From the NCBI GenBank assembly GCA_000720805.1, contig JODI01000020.1, positions 62,001 through 126,000 of the forward strand: 64,000 bases of DNA, written 5' to 3'. Under the pieces are notes generated by a model. The model made no database searches and was not told where the DNA came from. It was given only the letters and a program-made list of their open reading frames with translations. Of this stretch, positions 16,559-25,910 are shown one piece after another. The translations under genes were made by a program, and so were the position numbers. Numbering within the stretch: position 1 is the stretch's first letter; every line of letters starts with the position of its first letter. The stretch comes from Streptomyces violaceoruber. Its GTDB lineage: Bacteria > Actinomycetota > Actinomycetes > Streptomycetales > Streptomycetaceae.

Positions 16559-19050
16559 TGCGTCCCCCTCGCCAGCTGATCGGCGGCCGGTGTGGGCCCG
16601 CCGCCCTTGTAGGTGACCCGCCACAGCGCCGACTTGGTGTCCGAGGTGAAGAAGCCGCGGCCGTAGTCGAGGACGTACAGCGCGCCGTCCGGACCGAACT
16701 TCCAGTCCATGAGGTTCTTGATGCCGTCGTTGCCGATCGGCACGATCTTCTTCAGGGACTCCGAGTGCACCGGCAGACCGCCGTCACCGTGGGTCTTCGG
16801 GTCGGTGATCACGGCGTTGCGCGGCTGGTCGGCGTCGTAGAAGTCGCCGACGAACCACTTGCCGTCCCAGTAGGCGGGCCACTTCGTGCCGCTGGTGCTC
16901 GCGGCGTCGTAGCGGTAGACGGGCCCGTTCATCGCGGCCTGCCCGCCGCCCTTGAGCCAGGGCAGCAGATAGGTGGACTCCTCCTGCTTGTAGGAGGGGA
17001 CGCCGTTCGCGTCGCGCGGGAAGTCGGGTCCGCCGCCCTGGGGCGAGTACCAGATGTTGTTGCCGGTGACCGGCGGCAGGTTGACCAGGCCGTCGTTGTT
17101 CGGCGACTCGTTCTTCGGGTGGTCGCAGTCGTACCAGCCCAGCGGCTTCGACGGGTCCGGCAGGTTGCGGTCCCGGTAGGGCTGCTTGTTGCCCATGCAG
17201 TACGGCCAGCCCCGGTTGCTCGCCTTGGTGATCACGGCGAAGGTGTCGTACTTGGCGGGGCCCCAGGTCGTCGACGGGGCGCTCGCGTCCGGGCCGACCC
17301 AGCCCGCGTACAGGGTGTCCGTCTGCTTGTCGACGGAGATGCGGGCAGGATTGCGGACGCCCATCACATAGATCTCGCCGCGTGTCTTGCCGCCGCCCTC
17401 GTCGGTCTCCTTGCCGGTGAAGAGGTTGCCCTCGGGGAGCGTGTACGTCCCCTCGGGCTCCGGGTGGATGCGCAGGATCTTGCCGTTGAGGTTGTTGGTG
17501 TTGCCGGCGGTGCGGCGCGCGTCCGCGAAGGACACGCCCTTGTAGTTCGGCTGCGGGTTGTTGCCCGAGTAGCCGTCGCTGAACCCACTGGAGTTGTTGT
17601 CGCCGGTGGCGATGTACAGGTTGCCCTTGGAGTCCCAGGCCATCCCGCCGCCGGAGTGGCAGCAACTGTGCACCTGCACCGGCCACTTGAGCAGCACCTT
17701 CTCGCTGCTCAGGTCCAGCTTGTTCGTGGCGAGGTCGAGGGTGAAGCGGGAGACCCGCCGCTCGGCCATGCGGGTGTCGCGGTTGAGCTGCGAGTGCGGT
17801 GTGTAGTGCAGGTACACCCAGCCGTTCTGCTCGAAGCGCGGGTCGAGCTCGATGCCGAGCAGGCCCTCCTCGACCTTGACCAGCTCGTCGCCGCCGCCCT
17901 TGTTGCCGAAGACCGTCAACTCGCCCGCGAGCGTCACCTTCTTGGTCGCGGGATCGTAGACGTGGACCTGCCCCTTGCCCTTGCCGATGTCGGGGTTGTT
18001 CCAGTCGGTGATCACGGGCTGGGAGGAGTCGGCACCGCCCCGGCCGATGTAGAGCACCCGGCCGTCCGGCGCCGTGACCAGGCCGTGCGGCTCGCCGATC
18101 TGGTCGTTCTGACCGGGCTGGTTGGGCTGGGTGAGCCGCTCGGCCTTGTAGTTGCCGTTGATGGTCGCCTTGCAGTCGGCCTGCACCAGGCGGGTGGTCC
18201 ACAGCAGGGCACCGCGCAGATGTGTACGGAAGTCCGTCTCGTCGTACGACGACACCGTGCCGCCCATGCCGGTGTAGAAGGACCGGCCGCCGTCGTAGTC
18301 ACGGCACCAGCTCACCGGGTGGTCCGAGCCGTTGGCGCCGGAACCCGGCTGGAACGTCGACTCGCGCACCCGGGCCACGGTGTGCACGTCGCCCGAGGGG
18401 TTCTTCGCCCAGTTGAACCACTGGTCGGTGCGCTTCCACTGGACCGGCAGGTCCTTGGTGGCCGGATGCCGCCGGTCACCGACCTCGACGGTCGCCCGCT
18501 GCGCGGCCGTCGGACTCGAGGCGGCCGGGCGGGCGCCGACGAGACCGGTGAACCAGTCCGAGTAGGGCTCGGCGCGCGCCGCGTCATGGATGCCGACGAA
18601 ACCGCCGCCGGCCTCCATGTAGGCCTCCAGGCCCGCCTCCTGCTCCGGATCCAGGACGTCTCCGCCGCCGGTCAGGAACACGATCGCGTTGAAGCGGCCC
18701 AGTTTCGTCTCGTTGGTGAAGACCGAGGCGTCACTCGTCGCCTCGACCTTGTAGCGCTGGTTCGTCGGGCCGGTGAGCCCGATCTTCTCGATCGCCTCGA
18801 TCCCTGCGTTCACGACGGGCGACTCGTCGCCGGCCGCGGCCGAACCGTGGAAGATCAGCACCCGTACGTTCGCGCCGCCCGGCGGCGACTTGACGGACAT
18901 CGTTGTCAGGGTCGGGTTCGGGTCCGTGCGCGCGGTGGCGGCCGGGCCCGACAGCAGACCGGCGGCGACGACCCCGGCGGCCACGGTGGCCACCCAGGTC
19001 CGTCTTCTGGTGTTCCTCGCGCCTCTTGTGCTCAACCCTCGTAAGTGCAT
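16555..19050 (-). CDS. exported ThuA domain + PQQ/GSDH-type sugar dehydrogenase fusion
   Basis: This 831-residue protein has strong GAGGAGG before ATG 19050 and a signal peptide (basic start, hydrophobic segment to about residue 40). Residues about 55-290 form a ThuA-like domain (VRVLIFHGSAAAGD, FVGIHDAARAEP). Residues about 310-825 form a six-bladed sugar-dehydrogenase-like propeller (soluble glucose/sorbosone dehydrogenase family). It contains EEGLLGIELDP, an HSCCHSGGGMAWD motif with adjacent cysteines, YIATGDNNSSG and MGVRNPARISV. It should oxidise a sugar outside the cell and pass electrons to an acceptor. It overlaps the cupredoxin-DUF1080 gene by 4 bp, so the two are co-translated. Confidence 0.85.
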   Translation of the reverse strand: MHLRGLSTRGARNTRRRTWVATVAAGVVAAGLLSGPAATARTDPNPTLTTMSVKSPPGGANVRVLIFHGSAAAGDESPVVNAGIEAIEKIGLTGPTNQRYKVEATSDASVFTNETKLGRFNAIVFLTGGGDVLDPEQEAGLEAYMEAGGGFVGIHDAARAEPYSDWFTGLVGARPAASSPTAAQRATVEVGDRRHPATKDLPVQWKRTDQWFNWAKNPSGDVHTVARVRESTFQPGSGANGSDHPVSWCRDYDGGRSFYTGMGGTVSSYDETDFRTHLRGALLWTTRLVQADCKATINGNYKAERLTQPNQPGQNDQIGEPHGLVTAPDGRVLYIGRGGADSSQPVITDWNNPDIGKGKGQVHVYDPATKKVTLAGELTVFGNKGGGDELVKVEEGLLGIELDPRFEQNGWVYLHYTPHSQLNRDTRMAERRVSRFTLDLATNKLDLSSEKVLLKWPVQVHSCCHSGGGMAWDSKGNLYIATGDNNSSGFSDGYSGNNPQPNYKGVSFADARRTAGNTNNLNGKILRIHPEPEGTYTLPEGNLFTGKETDEGGGKTRGEIYVMGVRNPARISVDKQTDTLYAGWVGPDASAPSTTWGPAKYDTFAVITKASNRGWPYCMGNKQPYRDRNLPDPSKPLGWYDCDHPKNESPNNDGLVNLPPVTGNNIWYSPQGGGPDFPRDANGVPSYKQEESTYLLPWLKGGGQAAMNGPVYRYDAASTSGTKWPAYWDGKWFVGDFYDADQPRNAVITDPKTHGDGGLPVHSESLKKIVPIGNDGIKNLMDWKFGPDGALYVLDYGRGFFTSDTKSALWRVTYKGGGPTPAADQLARGTQ

Positions 19051-19237
19051 GGGCGCCTCCTCGGTCACAGCGACAGCCAAGGAAGCTAGACCCCTTTGCG
19101 CGACTCGCCAATACCTATGACCGCAATCCCACGAACTTTGTCCTGACTGTGGATAAACTGCCACGGGACCGCTAGCGTCTCACAGGTTCACCACAGGTAC
19201 GTCTCCGCAAATTCCGCCTCGAGGTGGGGAGTTCCGC

Positions 19238-20191
19238 ATGGACAGACGTGGGTTCAACCGGCAGGTGCTGCTGGGTGGCGCGGTCGTCGCGACATCGTTG
19301 TCCCTCGGGCCCGAGGCGACGGGCGCCCCCACGCGGGCCAGGACGGCCCCGGCCGGCGGCGAGGTCAAGCACCTCAAGCTGTACATCGAACGGCTCGCCG
19401 ACGGGCAGATGGGGTACGGCCTCGCGAAGGGGAAGGCGACCGTCCCCGGGCCCCTGATCGAACTCAACGAGGGCGACACGCTGCACATCGAGGTCGAGAA
19501 CACCATGGACGTCGCGGCGAGCCTGCACGTCCACGGCATGGACTACGAGTTCTCCAGCGACGGCACGAAGCTGAACAAGAGCCACGTCGAACCGGGCGGC
19601 ACCCGCACCTACACCTGGCGCACCCACGCCCCCGGCCGCCGCGCCGACGGCACCTGGCGGGCCGGCAGCGCGGGCTACTGGCACTACCACGACCACGTCG
19701 TCGGCACCGAACACGGTACGCAGGGCCTCCGCAAGGGCCTCTACGGTGCGGTGATCGTGCGCCGCGCGGGCGACATCCTGCCGGACAAGACACACACCAT
19801 CGTCTTCAACGACATGCTGATCAACAACAAGGCCGGGCACTCCGGCCCCAACTTCGAGGCCACGGTGGGCGATCGGGTCGAGTTCGTGATGATCACTCAC
19901 GGCGAGTTCTACCACACCTTCCACCTGCACGGACATCGCTGGGCCGACAACCGCACCGGCATGCTCACCGGCCCCGACGACCCCAGCCAGGTGATCGACG
20001 ACAAGATCGTGGGCCCGGGGGACTCCTTCGGCTTCCAGGTGATCGCGGGCGAGGGCGTCGGAGCCGGCGCGTGGATGTACCACTGCCATGTGCAGAGCCA
20101 CTCCGACATGGGCATGGTGGGGCTGTTCCTGGTGAAGAAGACGGACGGGACCATTCCGGGGTACGAGCCGCAGGACCACGGCAACCACTGA
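19238..20191 (+). CDS. two-domain small laccase (SLAC-type multicopper oxidase)
   Basis: This 317-residue multicopper oxidase is of the two-domain, trimer-forming type found in Streptomyces (SLAC/EpoA). The N-terminus [17 protein letters not shown] fits a twin-arginine export signal. The copper motifs are in order: [17 protein letters not shown] and [11 protein letters not shown], giving the trinuclear centre and the type 1 site. GGTGGGGAG precedes the ATG. The enzyme oxidises phenols with oxygen as final acceptor. It is divergent from the ThuA-dehydrogenase/DUF1080 operon 187 bp away, suggesting a shared oxidative role. Confidence 0.93.
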   Translation: MDRRGFNRQVLLGGAVVATSLSLGPEATGAPTRARTAPAGGEVKHLKLYIERLADGQMGYGLAKGKATVPGPLIELNEGDTLHIEVENTMDVAASLHVHGMDYEFSSDGTKLNKSHVEPGGTRTYTWRTHAPGRRADGTWRAGSAGYWHYHDHVVGTEHGTQGLRKGLYGAVIVRRAGDILPDKTHTIVFNDMLINNKAGHSGPNFEATVGDRVEFVMITHGEFYHTFHLHGHRWADNRTGMLTGPDDPSQVIDDKIVGPGDSFGFQVIAGEGVGAGAWMYHCHVQSHSDMGMVGLFLVKKTDGTIPGYEPQDHGNH

Positions 20192-20250
20192 GGGCCGCGC
20201 GCCGGTGGGCCGGGACTATCCTGACCGCACCCGCCGACGAGGAGCCCCCC

Positions 20251-21327
20251 GTGACCGAGACAGTCCCGCGCCCCACGCTGGAGGCCGTGGCCGCGCTGGC
20301 CGGCGTCTCGCGGGCCACGGCCTCGCGCGTGGTCAACGGCGGGGACGGAGTGCGGGAGCCGCTCGTGGAACGGGTCCGGCGGGCGGTCGAGGAACTCGGG
20401 TACGTGCCCAACCAGGCCGCCCGCAGCCTGGTGACGCGACGGCACGACGCCGTCGCCGTGGTGGTCGCCGAACCGGAGACCCGGGTCTTCGCCGACCCCT
20501 TCTTCGCCCTGCAACTGCGCGGCATCAGCAAGGAGCTGACCGCCCACGACAACCAGCTCGTGCTGCTGCTCACCGAGGGCCGCGACGACCACGCCCGGGT
20601 CGGCCGCTATCTGGCCGGCGGCCACGTGGACGGCGCGCTCGTGTTCTCCCTGCACCTCGACGACCCGCTGCCCGGACTGATCCGCCGGGCCGGCGTCCCG
20701 ACCGTGTTCGGCGGGCGTCCCGGCTGGAGAGACGGCGAGCGCGGTGACGTCGTGTACGTCGACAGCGACAACCGTGGCGGCGCCCGGGACGCCGTACGCC
20801 ACCTCGTCGGGCTCGGCCGCGGGCGGGTCGCCCACATCACCGGACCGCTCGACCAGACCTCGGCCGTGGACCGGCTCGACGGGTACCGGGACGTCATGGC
20901 GGACGCCGACCCGCGGCTGATCGTGCCGGGCGACTTCACCCCGGCGGGCGGTGAGCGGGCGATGCGCATGCTTCTGGACCACTGCCCCGACGTGGACGCG
21001 GTGTTCGCCGCCAACGACCTCACCGCCGCCGGTGCGCTGCGGGTGCTGCGCGAGCAGGGGCGGCGGGTGCCCGAGGACGTGGCCGTGATCGGCTTCGACG
21101 ACATGCTGGCCGTCGCCGAACAGACCGATCCGCCGCTCACGACGGTCCGTCAGGACATAGAGGGGATGGGCGGGCTGATGGCGCGGCTGCTGCTGCGCGG
21201 TCACGGTGATCGCGTCACGGCTCAGGCCGCGGGGGAGGCGGCCGGGGCGGGTGCCGCGGAGGAGGCGGGGGAAGGACCGTCGGGTGTCGTCCTGCCGACG
21301 ACACTGGTCCGCCGCGCCTCGGCGTGA
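20251..21327 (+). CDS. LacI-family transcriptional regulator
   Basis: This 358-residue protein has a LacI helix-turn-helix (LEAVAALAGVSRATASRVVN) and hinge (VPNQAARSLV). A periplasmic-binding-like effector domain follows, ending in VIGFDDMLAVAEQTDPPLTTVRQ. GTG follows GAGGAG at 7 nt. It lies 60 nt after the laccase on the same strand and close to a probable sugar-oxidation operon, so it may sense a sugar and control that set; this is inference. The C-terminus carries an Ala/Gly/Glu-rich insert (about residues 320-345) unusual for the family. Confidence 0.9.
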   Translation: MTETVPRPTLEAVAALAGVSRATASRVVNGGDGVREPLVERVRRAVEELGYVPNQAARSLVTRRHDAVAVVVAEPETRVFADPFFALQLRGISKELTAHDNQLVLLLTEGRDDHARVGRYLAGGHVDGALVFSLHLDDPLPGLIRRAGVPTVFGGRPGWRDGERGDVVYVDSDNRGGARDAVRHLVGLGRGRVAHITGPLDQTSAVDRLDGYRDVMADADPRLIVPGDFTPAGGERAMRMLLDHCPDVDAVFAANDLTAAGALRVLREQGRRVPEDVAVIGFDDMLAVAEQTDPPLTTVRQDIEGMGGLMARLLLRGHGDRVTAQAAGEAAGAGAAEEAGEGPSGVVLPTTLVRRASA

Positions 21328-21372
21328 CCCCGGGCCGTCGCATCCGCACCCCTGCTCCCCCGACCCCGCCCC

Positions 21373-22167
21373 CTACCCCTGCTGCTGTGGCGGTGCGCTC
21401 TTGATCACCGCGAATCGGGCACCGTACGGATCGGCGAGCTCGGCGATCCGGCCGACGTCCGCCAGATCGGTGGCCGGCAGCCGGACCGTGCCGCCCCCGT
21501 TCTGCGCCGTGCTGACCGCCGCGTCGGTGTCGGGCACCTCGAAGTACGGCAGCCAGGTCCCGGACGTCGCCTTGCCGGGGGAGTCCTCCAGCGGGACGAT
21601 GCCGCCGAACATGGCGTCCGCTTCGGTGCCCTGCGGGTGGACGGTGGTGTACGTGCCGCCGGCGAAGGTGAGGGCGGTGGTCTCCCAGCCGAACAGCGCG
21701 TGGTAGAAACCGGCCGCCGCGGGGAGGTCCGGTGTGTACAGCTCCAGCCAGCACAGCGAGCCCTGCTCCTGCACGACGTCCAGGCCTTTGTTGGCGGCGG
21801 GCTGCCAGATGCCGAAGGACACGCCCGCCTGGTCGGCGAGGATCGCCATGCGGCCCTGGTCCATGACGTCCATGGGCTGCATCAGCACCGTGCCGTGTGC
21901 CTGCTCGGCCGCCTTCGCGGTGGCGTCCACGTCCGGCGTCTGGAAGTAGACCGTCCAGGAGGGCGGGCCCTGCTCGGCAGTGGTCTGCATGCCGCCCGCG
22001 GCCGTCCGGCCGTCGAGCTGGAACAGGCCGTAGCCGCCGACCTCGGGCGGGCCCGGCTGGAACTGCCAGCCGAACAGGCTGCGGTAGAAGGTGCAGGCGC
22101 CGTCGATGTCGGGGGTGCCGAGATCGATCCAGTTCGGAGCGCCGGTGACAAAACGGGTGGTGAGCAT
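21373..22167 (-). CDS. VOC (glyoxalase-like) protein with two tandem domains
   Basis: This 264-residue protein has two vicinal-oxygen-chelate halves, each starting with a WIDLGTPD or WLELYTPD strand and an AxxFYxxLFGWE/Q helix. It resembles the actinobacterial 27-kDa antigen Cfp30B/hydroxylase-type group. Metal-binding residues are not obvious, so it may bind rather than transform small molecules. AAAGGAGGG precedes ATG 22167, an unusually strong ribosome site. Confidence 0.85.
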   Translation of the reverse strand: MLTTRFVTGAPNWIDLGTPDIDGACTFYRSLFGWQFQPGPPEVGGYGLFQLDGRTAAGGMQTTAEQGPPSWTVYFQTPDVDATAKAAEQAHGTVLMQPMDVMDQGRMAILADQAGVSFGIWQPAANKGLDVVQEQGSLCWLELYTPDLPAAAGFYHALFGWETTALTFAGGTYTTVHPQGTEADAMFGGIVPLEDSPGKATSGTWLPYFEVPDTDAAVSTAQNGGGTVRLPATDLADVGRIAELADPYGARFAVIKSAPPQQQG

Positions 22168-22375
22168 CTTTGTGCCCTCCTTTGAAGGGTCCCGTTGCCT
22201 GTACCGCCGAGTCTCGCACCGCCCACTGACAATCGCGCGGGTTCCGTCCACGTTGCGCGCGCCGCCGTGCGCCGGGGCGCCCGGCCGGGTCATCATCGGG
22301 CGGCCGGTGGGCCGTGGACGGGGCGTTGATCCCGCGTTGATGGAATGTTTTTCGCCGCGCGGCACGATCTCGCGC

Positions 22376-22621
22376 ATGCACATCGACACCATCACCCCGG
22401 CCGATTCCACCTGGCAGGCACAGGCCCTGTGCGCACAGACCGGGGCGGACTTCTTCTTTCCGGAGCCGGGCAGTTCGGTACGCGAGGCGAAACGCATCTG
22501 CGGCATGTGCGAGATGCGGTCCGCGTGCCTGGAGTACGCCCTGGCCCACGACGAGCGCTTCGGCGTCTGGGGCGGCCTGTCGGAGAAGGAACGGCTGCAG
22601 TTGCGACGTGCGCGACCGTGA
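22376..22621 (+). CDS. WhiB-like iron-sulfur regulator
   Basis: This 81-residue Wbl protein has the four cysteines for a [4Fe-4S] cluster (one near residue 19, then CGMCEMRSAC), the GVWGG turn and a basic C-terminal tail (RLQLRRARP) that contacts DNA. Wbl proteins bind the principal sigma factor and act in development, redox or drug response. Which Wbl this is cannot be decided from sequence alone. It is monocistronic and followed by a strong hairpin. Confidence 0.93.
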   Translation: MHIDTITPADSTWQAQALCAQTGADFFFPEPGSSVREAKRICGMCEMRSACLEYALAHDERFGVWGGLSEKERLQLRRARP

Positions 22622-22699
22622 CGCGCCGGGTGGCGACTGTGGCCGGGCAGCCGTGAAGAGGCGACGCCCCGCCGAGGCTGTCCAGGCGCGCACAGCACA

Positions 22700-22724
22700 G
22701 CCCCCGGCAACAGCGGCCGGGGGC
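22700..22724. terminator. strong hairpin between WhiB-like and desaturase genes
   Basis: A perfect 9-bp GC stem (GCCCCCGGC / GCCGGGGGC) with a 7-nt loop lies about 80 nt after the whiB-like stop and before the convergent desaturase stop. It probably terminates one or both transcripts. Confidence 0.6.
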
Positions 22725-22841
22725 AGCGTCTGACGTCAGGAGTGGGATCGTGGCGCGGAGGCGGGCGGGCCGGTCGGTCTCCGTAACCGGAACACGCGGT
22801 CCGATCCCGGCCGCCCCGCCCCGCGTCCTCGTACGGCGGTG

Positions 22842-23819
22842 TCAGCCGGCCGCGCGGGCCGCCATCCGGGCCTTGCGCGCGGCCAGCTTCTCGTCGAACT
22901 TCGAGGCCTCCGCGTCCAGGCCGCCCATGTACAGCCCGAGTTCCTCCTGTGCCTTGAGGCCCTCGGGGCCGAGGCCGTCGATCTCCAGGACCTTCAGGAA
23001 GCGCAGGACGGGCTGGATGACGTCATCGTGGTGGATGCGCATGTTGTAGATCTCGCCGATCGCCATCTGCGCGGCGGCCCGCTCGAAGCCGGGCATGCCG
23101 TGGCCGGGCATCCGGAAGTTCACGATCACGTCGCGCACCGCCTGCATCGTCAGGTCGGGCGCCAGGTCGAAGGCCGCCTTCAGCAGGTTCCGGTAGAAGA
23201 CCATGTGCAGGTTCTCGTCGGTCGCGATGCGCGCCAGCATGCGGTCGCACACCGGGTCCCCGGACTGGTGGCCGGTGTTGCGGTGCGAGACGCGGGTCGC
23301 CAGCTCCTGGAAGGCTACGTAGGCCACCGAGTGCAGCATCGAGTGGCGGTTGTCCGACTCGAAGCCCTCGCTCATGTGGGACATCCGGAACTGCTCCAGC
23401 TGGTCCGGGTCCACCGCGCGCGAGGTGAGCAGGTAGTCGCGCATCACGATGCCGTGCCGGCCCTCCTCGGCGGTCCAGCGGTGCACCCAGGTGCCCCAGG
23501 CGCCGTCACGGCCGAAGAGCGAGGCGATCTCGTGGTGGTAGCTGGGGAGGTTGTCCTCCGTGAGAAGGTTGACCACCAGCGCGATCCGGCCGATCTCGGT
23601 GACCTTCGACTGTTCCTTCTGCCACGCCTCGCCGTCCTCGAAGAGGCCGGGGAAGTTGCGGCCGTCGCTCCACGGGACGTACTCGTGCGGCATCCAGTCC
23701 TTGGCCACCTTGAGGTGCCGGTTGAGCTCCTGTTCGACCACTTCCTCCAGTGCGTACAGCAGGCGGGCGTCGGTCCAGGCGGTGGACGGGCTGCTGAGGT
23801 GCGGGGAAGTGATCGTCAC
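22842..23819 (-). CDS. acyl-[acyl-carrier-protein] desaturase
   Basis: This 325-residue soluble diiron desaturase of the DesA/stearoyl-ACP type has carboxylate and His ligands in TAEEGRHG and TDENLHMVFYRN and an earlier Glu in LTEDNLP. It introduces a double bond into acyl-ACP chains, affecting membrane fluidity. The GTG start is assigned from length and family alignment. It appears monocistronic, behind a repeated operator-like element (23877-23931), so its expression is probably tightly controlled. Confidence 0.92.
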   Translation of the reverse strand: MTITSPHLSSPSTAWTDARLLYALEEVVEQELNRHLKVAKDWMPHEYVPWSDGRNFPGLFEDGEAWQKEQSKVTEIGRIALVVNLLTEDNLPSYHHEIASLFGRDGAWGTWVHRWTAEEGRHGIVMRDYLLTSRAVDPDQLEQFRMSHMSEGFESDNRHSMLHSVAYVAFQELATRVSHRNTGHQSGDPVCDRMLARIATDENLHMVFYRNLLKAAFDLAPDLTMQAVRDVIVNFRMPGHGMPGFERAAAQMAIGEIYNMRIHHDDVIQPVLRFLKVLEIDGLGPEGLKAQEELGLYMGGLDAEASKFDEKLAARKARMAARAAG

Positions 23820-23876
23820 GGGTACTCCATGGGGACGTGGAACAACAACAAGAGGGTGCCCGGCGAGCGGTACCGG

Positions 23877-23931
23877 GTAACTTACGGAATCGTAGGCTAC
23901 GTATCCGTAGGTTACGAGACCGTAGGTTAAG
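23877..23931. promoter_or_regulatory. operator array: three 15-bp direct repeats plus one inverted copy upstream of desaturase
   Basis: CGTAGGCTACG (23891), CGTAGGTTACG (23906) and CGTAGGTTAAG (23921) are spaced exactly 15 bp apart. An inverted copy, GTAACTTACGG, is at 23877. The first unit is itself a perfect dyad (CGTAG-g-CTACG). The array is 58-112 bp upstream of the desaturase start. It looks like a cooperative binding site for a TetR-type lipid regulator; the regulator's identity is unknown. Confidence 0.6.
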
Positions 23932-24028
23932 AGCCGTGTAAAGATCCCAGATCAGCGGTGTTCGCCGAGCATGACAAATAGCTCACGGAGCCGCAGGTCC
24001 GGGGCCGGAAGCGGTCCGGCGCATGCGG

Positions 24029-24805
24029 TCAGGCATACAGCTCCCGCAACCGCACCGAGAGACATGTCACACAGCCCTCGAGCTTCTCGAACTCGCTGAT
24101 GTCCACCAGGACGGGCTCGTGGCCGAGGTCGGCGAGCAGGTCCGCCGTCTTCGGCGCGCTCGCCGACATCAGCAGCTTGCCCTCGCCGAGCAGCACCACG
24201 TGCGCCCCGGACTCCTCCGGCACCGACAGGAAGCGCGGGAACAACGACGGCCTGTCGACCTTAGGGATGTGCCCGATGACCGTCCCGTCGGGCAGCGCCG
24301 TGACCGCCGACTTCAGATGCAGCACCTTGCTCACCGGCACGGCCACGACCTGCGCCCCCAGCGGCTCGAACGCGGCCCGCAGCTGCTGGACACCGGCCGC
24401 GTTGGTGCGCCCGCCCCGGCCGACGTAGATCGTGTCACCGATCTTCAGCACATCGCCGCCGTCCAGGGTGCCCGGCTCCCAGATCCAGTTCACCGAGCAG
24501 CCGAGGCGGGCCACGGCCTCCTCGACGCCCATGGTCTCGTCCTGCCGGGACTGAGCGCCGGGCCTGGTGATCAGGGACACGTTCTTGTACATGACGACGG
24601 TGTCCTCGACGAACACCGAGTCCGGGAAGTCGTCGGCCGGGTCCACCTCGATGGTCTCCCAGCCGTGCGTGCGCAGGGCCTCGACATATGCCTCCCACTG
24701 TTCGAGCGCCAGGCCGGCGTCGACCTTCTCGCGCTCGATGTGCGTCACCAGACCTTCGGCGAGGCGTGGACCGGGGCGGCGGACGAGGGCCTTCTTGCTG
24801 GGCAC
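24029..24805 (-). CDS. dimethylarginine dimethylaminohydrolase (DDAH)
   Basis: This 258-residue amidinotransferase-fold hydrolase splits dimethylarginine into citrulline and dimethylamine. Active-site features are DSVFVEDTVV (acid), LHLKSAV (His) and GCVTCLSVR (catalytic Cys near the C-terminus). GTG 24805 gives the usual DDAH start (PSKKALVRRPG) and has GGAG 8 nt upstream; the open frame extends to 24922 but that extension lacks family similarity. Arginine deiminase-like activity is an alternative. Confidence 0.88.
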   Translation of the reverse strand: MPSKKALVRRPGPRLAEGLVTHIEREKVDAGLALEQWEAYVEALRTHGWETIEVDPADDFPDSVFVEDTVVMYKNVSLITRPGAQSRQDETMGVEEAVARLGCSVNWIWEPGTLDGGDVLKIGDTIYVGRGGRTNAAGVQQLRAAFEPLGAQVVAVPVSKVLHLKSAVTALPDGTVIGHIPKVDRPSLFPRFLSVPEESGAHVVLLGEGKLLMSASAPKTADLLADLGHEPVLVDISEFEKLEGCVTCLSVRLRELYA

Positions 24806-24977
24806 GAGCGTGACTCCGTATCGGATGGGCGTGTCGGGAGCGCGCCGACGGGGCTTCCGGGATCGCCGGAATCCGTAGGGCGTCAGCGGACCATCATGCA
24901 GCGCCGTCCCGGGTGACAACACCCCGGGGCGCCGGGCGGCAGGGCACCCCGCCGGTTCAGGGCCGCCCGACGGGTGG

Positions 24978-25910
24978 TCAGTCAGGCCCGGAGCGCAGGT
25001 GGTCGCGCAGGCGACGGGCGACCTGTCCCATGAGGGCCTCGGCGTCGGGCCGGCTGCCGGCGGCCACCTGCGACTCGGTCAGGGCGGCGACGGCGTAGGC
25101 CCGGCCGTCGGCGTGCTCGACGACGCCGACCTCGTGACGCAGGTTGAGCAGCGTGCCCGTCTTCGACGACCAGACCGAGGAGTCGGAGGCGAAGTCCGGG
25201 GCGAGGCGCTGGCGCAGCAGGTTGTCGGCGAGCAGACCGCGCAGGCGGGTGGCGACCTCCGGGTGGATCGCGGCGGGTCCGGCGCCGGGCCGGGGCCGCC
25301 AGAGCGCCTGGAGAAGGTCGACGAAGGCGCGCGCCGTACCGGTGTTGGCCCGCGAGACGTCCAGCTGCGGCAACCGGTGACCGCGCCCCGGGGTGCCGGA
25401 GTCGATCGCGAGCGCGTACGCGAGATGCGCCTCCGTCCTCGCGAAACGCTCCAGCGGGGTCTCGGTCAGCTCGCCCATGGTGTGCCGTACGGCGATGTCC
25501 CGCAGTCCGAACTCGTGCAGCATCGCCGCGACCCGGTCGGGCGGGGTGAGCGCGAACAGCGCGTCGGCGGCGGTGCTGTCGCTGACGCAGGTGCTGAGGT
25601 ACAGCAGATCGTCCACGGCGATCCGGGCGGTGTGCCGGAACCGGCTCAGGCCGGTCGGCCCGGGTGTGGTCGTCCGGCCGGGCGCCACCTCGATCGCCGC
25701 GGCGCCGTCGAGTTCCCCGCGCCGGATGCGTTCCAGCGTCGCCAGGGCGAGCGGGACCTTGGTGAGGGACGCCACGGGGAACTCGATGTCCGGGTCGATG
25801 CCGATCTCCTCGCCCGTGTCCAGGTCGCGGACCCAGAAGGAGCCGCCCAGCCCGCCGTCGCGCAGCGTCCGGCGCAGTTCCCCCAGCAGCCGCTCGGTCC
25901 TCGTGCTCAT
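24978..25910 (-). CDS. BlaB-like serine beta-lactamase-related regulatory protein
   Basis: This 310-residue protein of the class A beta-lactamase/transpeptidase fold has no signal peptide, so it is probably cytoplasmic. The motifs are SLTK (Ser-x2-Lys, in VASLTKVPL), SDS in place of SDN, and KTG (SSKTGTLL); I do not find a convincing Glu166 loop. Its ATG overlaps the stop of the LysR gene by 4 bp. Order and motifs match the S. cacaoi bla locus. There BlaB, a beta-lactamase-like protein without evident hydrolase activity, is needed with the LysR protein BlaA to induce the enzyme. The transfer of that role is inference. Confidence 0.8.
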   Translation of the reverse strand: MSTRTERLLGELRRTLRDGGLGGSFWVRDLDTGEEIGIDPDIEFPVASLTKVPLALATLERIRRGELDGAAAIEVAPGRTTTPGPTGLSRFRHTARIAVDDLLYLSTCVSDSTAADALFALTPPDRVAAMLHEFGLRDIAVRHTMGELTETPLERFARTEAHLAYALAIDSGTPGRGHRLPQLDVSRANTGTARAFVDLLQALWRPRPGAGPAAIHPEVATRLRGLLADNLLRQRLAPDFASDSSVWSSKTGTLLNLRHEVGVVEHADGRAYAVAALTESQVAAGSRPDAEALMGQVARRLRDHLRSGPD

